6,159 nucleotides of DNA from Candidatus Poseidonia sp. GTDB taxonomy: Archaea; Thermoplasmatota; Poseidoniia; Poseidoniales; Poseidoniaceae. Position numbers and translations under genes: made by a program. The stretch lies in the NCBI GenBank assembly GCA_023254365.1, contig JALRLQ010000092.1, forward strand, positions 1 through 6,159, written 5' to 3'. Positions 5,112 to 6,159 of the stretch are shown piece after piece; positions within the stretch are counted from its first letter, which is position 1, and each line of letters begins with the position of its first letter. Below the pieces are notes generated by a model. That model had not been told where the DNA came from. It saw only the letters and a program-made list of their open reading frames with translations, and ran no database searches.

Positions 5112-6159
5112 TCAAGCGTCTTGCACGCCGTCGGTGGCCGTCCAGTACTTGGTACAGGTGTAGGCACCGTCGTCGGCTCCGGTAGCAGAGTAGCCACAGA
5201 TATCGTAACCATCGCCGCCAACGTCACCGTTTTCCAGGAACGTGTGGAGGCCACTTGCGCCTTCGTACTCGTCGCCGACGAAGCCGATGCAGTCGGAGGG
5301 GGTCAGGTCCATGCCTTCGTCAGCCATCATCGTGCAGATGACAGCAGCCTCACCGAGCATCATGATCGAGTCGTAGGAGGTCAGGACGTAGGCCTTGATG
5401 CTGCCAACGCCGGAAGCGTCGTAGCGAGCCTCGAAGTCACCGTAGGAGGTGCCAGCACGAGGCGAGGTCACGTAGAGACCGTCAGCGGCCATGTCGTCGG
5501 ACAACTCTTCAAGCAAACCAACACCTGCAGGTCCGTCACCGGCGAAGAGCATCATGTCAAGGCCCTGCGTGCTGATTTCCTCAAGAATCAAGGCACCGTC
5601 GGACACATAAGAAACGATGAAGATAGCATCGCAACCGTTGGTTCCGTTGTTGCTGTTGGCGATTTGTGTGATTTCGTTGACAAAGGAGGTTTGGGTTTCT
5701 GAGTAGCCGATCTTCTCACAGAGGTCACCGTCCCATGCATCCTCAATGGCGTCGGCCAAGCCGGAGCCGTAGTCGTTGGTCATGTGCAAGATGGCAGGGT
5801 TGGTCACGCCCATCTCAGCCATCATGTCGGCCGCAGCGGGGCCTTGAATGGCGTCGCTGGGCACGATGCGGAAGAAGTCAGGGTAGGCACTTGCGTCACT
5901 CAGACCAGGGTTGGTCGAAGCGTAGGAAATCATGGGGATGCCAGCGGCCGAAAGAACGGAGTTGGCGGCCATGGAAGCACCGGAACATGCGGCACCGCCG
6001 GAGGCCCAAACGCCCGAGTCCACGAGGGTCTGAGCAGCCGAGGAGGCGACCGTACCGTCGCAGCCGGAGTCCACTTCGACGAGTTCGAAGGAGTAGCCCC
6101 AGAAGCCGCCCATAGCGTTGAGGTCGGCGATGCCTTGCTCGGCGCCGTAGGTGAAGCCA
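5112..6159 (-). CDS. Branched-chain amino-acid-type solute-binding protein (type I periplasmic fold), 5' end cut by window
   Basis: Secreted or membrane-anchored receptor that delivers ligand to the permease. 348 residues are visible, starting with GFTYGAEQGIADLNA, a typical early segment of LivJ/LivK-like proteins; the signal peptide and first strand lie beyond base 6159. Conserved landmarks by eye: Cys33 and Cys58, 25 residues apart exactly as the disulfide Cys53-Cys78 of E. coli LivJ; Ser59 directly after the second Cys, the ligand-contacting Ser79 position; Thr82 in STNPGLSD, the Thr102 position; DAIQGPAAA matching the LivJ SDQGPTAA hinge region; and TNDYGSGLADAIED matching YGEGLA. The LivJ Glu226 position has no clear match (local sequence AGDGPAG), so the ligand may not be a branched-chain amino acid. 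The protein is extremely acidic and has six further cysteines. Being first of the visible genes, and separated by a hairpin, it may be made in excess over the permease. Confidence 0.93.
   Translation of the reverse strand, partial: GFTYGAEQGIADLNAMGGFWGYSFELVEVDSGCDGTVASSAAQTLVDSGVWASGGAACSGASMAANSVLSAAGIPMISYASTNPGLSDASAYPDFFRIVPSDAIQGPAAADMMAEMGVTNPAILHMTNDYGSGLADAIEDAWDGDLCEKIGYSETQTSFVNEITQIANSNNGTNGCDAIFIVSYVSDGALILEEISTQGLDMMLFAGDGPAGVGLLEELSDDMAADGLYVTSPRAGTSYGDFEARYDASGVGSIKAYVLTSYDSIMMLGEAAVICTMMADEGMDLTPSDCIGFVGDEYEGASGLHTFLENGDVGGDGYDICGYSATGADDGAYTCTKYWTATDGVQDA

Noticed and set aside
5049..5702. Plus-strand open frame of 217 codons opposite the binding-protein gene
   Set aside because: It is antisense to a well-supported gene, rich in Val, Gly and His as expected from a reversed frame, has no family motif, and crosses the stop and intercistronic hairpin.
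1..6159. Mobile element, CRISPR array, tRNA or other RNA gene
   Set aside because: No spaced direct repeats, terminal inverted repeats, transposase or integrase motifs, or tRNA-like folds were seen; almost the whole window is importer coding sequence.

Overview
The window is one leftward-transcribed (minus-strand) operon piece encoding a branched-chain amino-acid-type (Liv/HAAT family) ABC importer. In transcription order it holds a secreted type I solute-binding protein (5' end outside the window), a very large fused permease (LivH and LivM in one polypeptide), the ATPase LivG, and the ATPase LivF (3' end outside the window). Nothing on the plus strand looks like a real gene; its long open frames are antisense shadows of the minus-strand genes.

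Layout: 6159-5112 is the binding protein. 5111-5005 is a 107-bp intercistronic gap with a strong hairpin and no visible promoter. 5004-1426 is the LivH-LivM fusion of 1192 aa. 1429-611 is livG. 614-1 is livF. The last two junctions are ATGA stop/start overlaps. Each is preceded by the same perfect Shine-Dalgarno GGAGGTGA six bases before the ATG, so fusion, LivG and LivF should be translated in tight coupling. The binding protein captures ligand outside the membrane, the fused permease forms the channel, and the LivG/LivF heterodimer powers it.

The most unusual part is the permease. Separate LivH and LivM proteins are about 300 and 300-425 aa, so a simple fusion would be about 600-750 aa. This one has an extra N-terminal block of about 116 aa with hydrophobic segments, and a 233-aa linker with one clear membrane segment followed by five 11-residue amphipathic repeats. 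It also has two enlarged outside loops with two cysteines each, and extra hydrophobic segments near the C-terminus. I do not recognise the linker.

Organism: not fixed by the sequence. The binding protein is extremely acidic (about 52 Asp+Glu against 6 Lys+Arg in 348 visible residues) and has 8 cysteines, while cytoplasmic LivG is nearly balanced (37 against 29). That argues against a salt-in halophile and suits a free-living marine prokaryote. A planktonic euryarchaeon of the Poseidoniales (Marine Group II) type is my best guess, with low to moderate confidence; a marine bacterium is not excluded.
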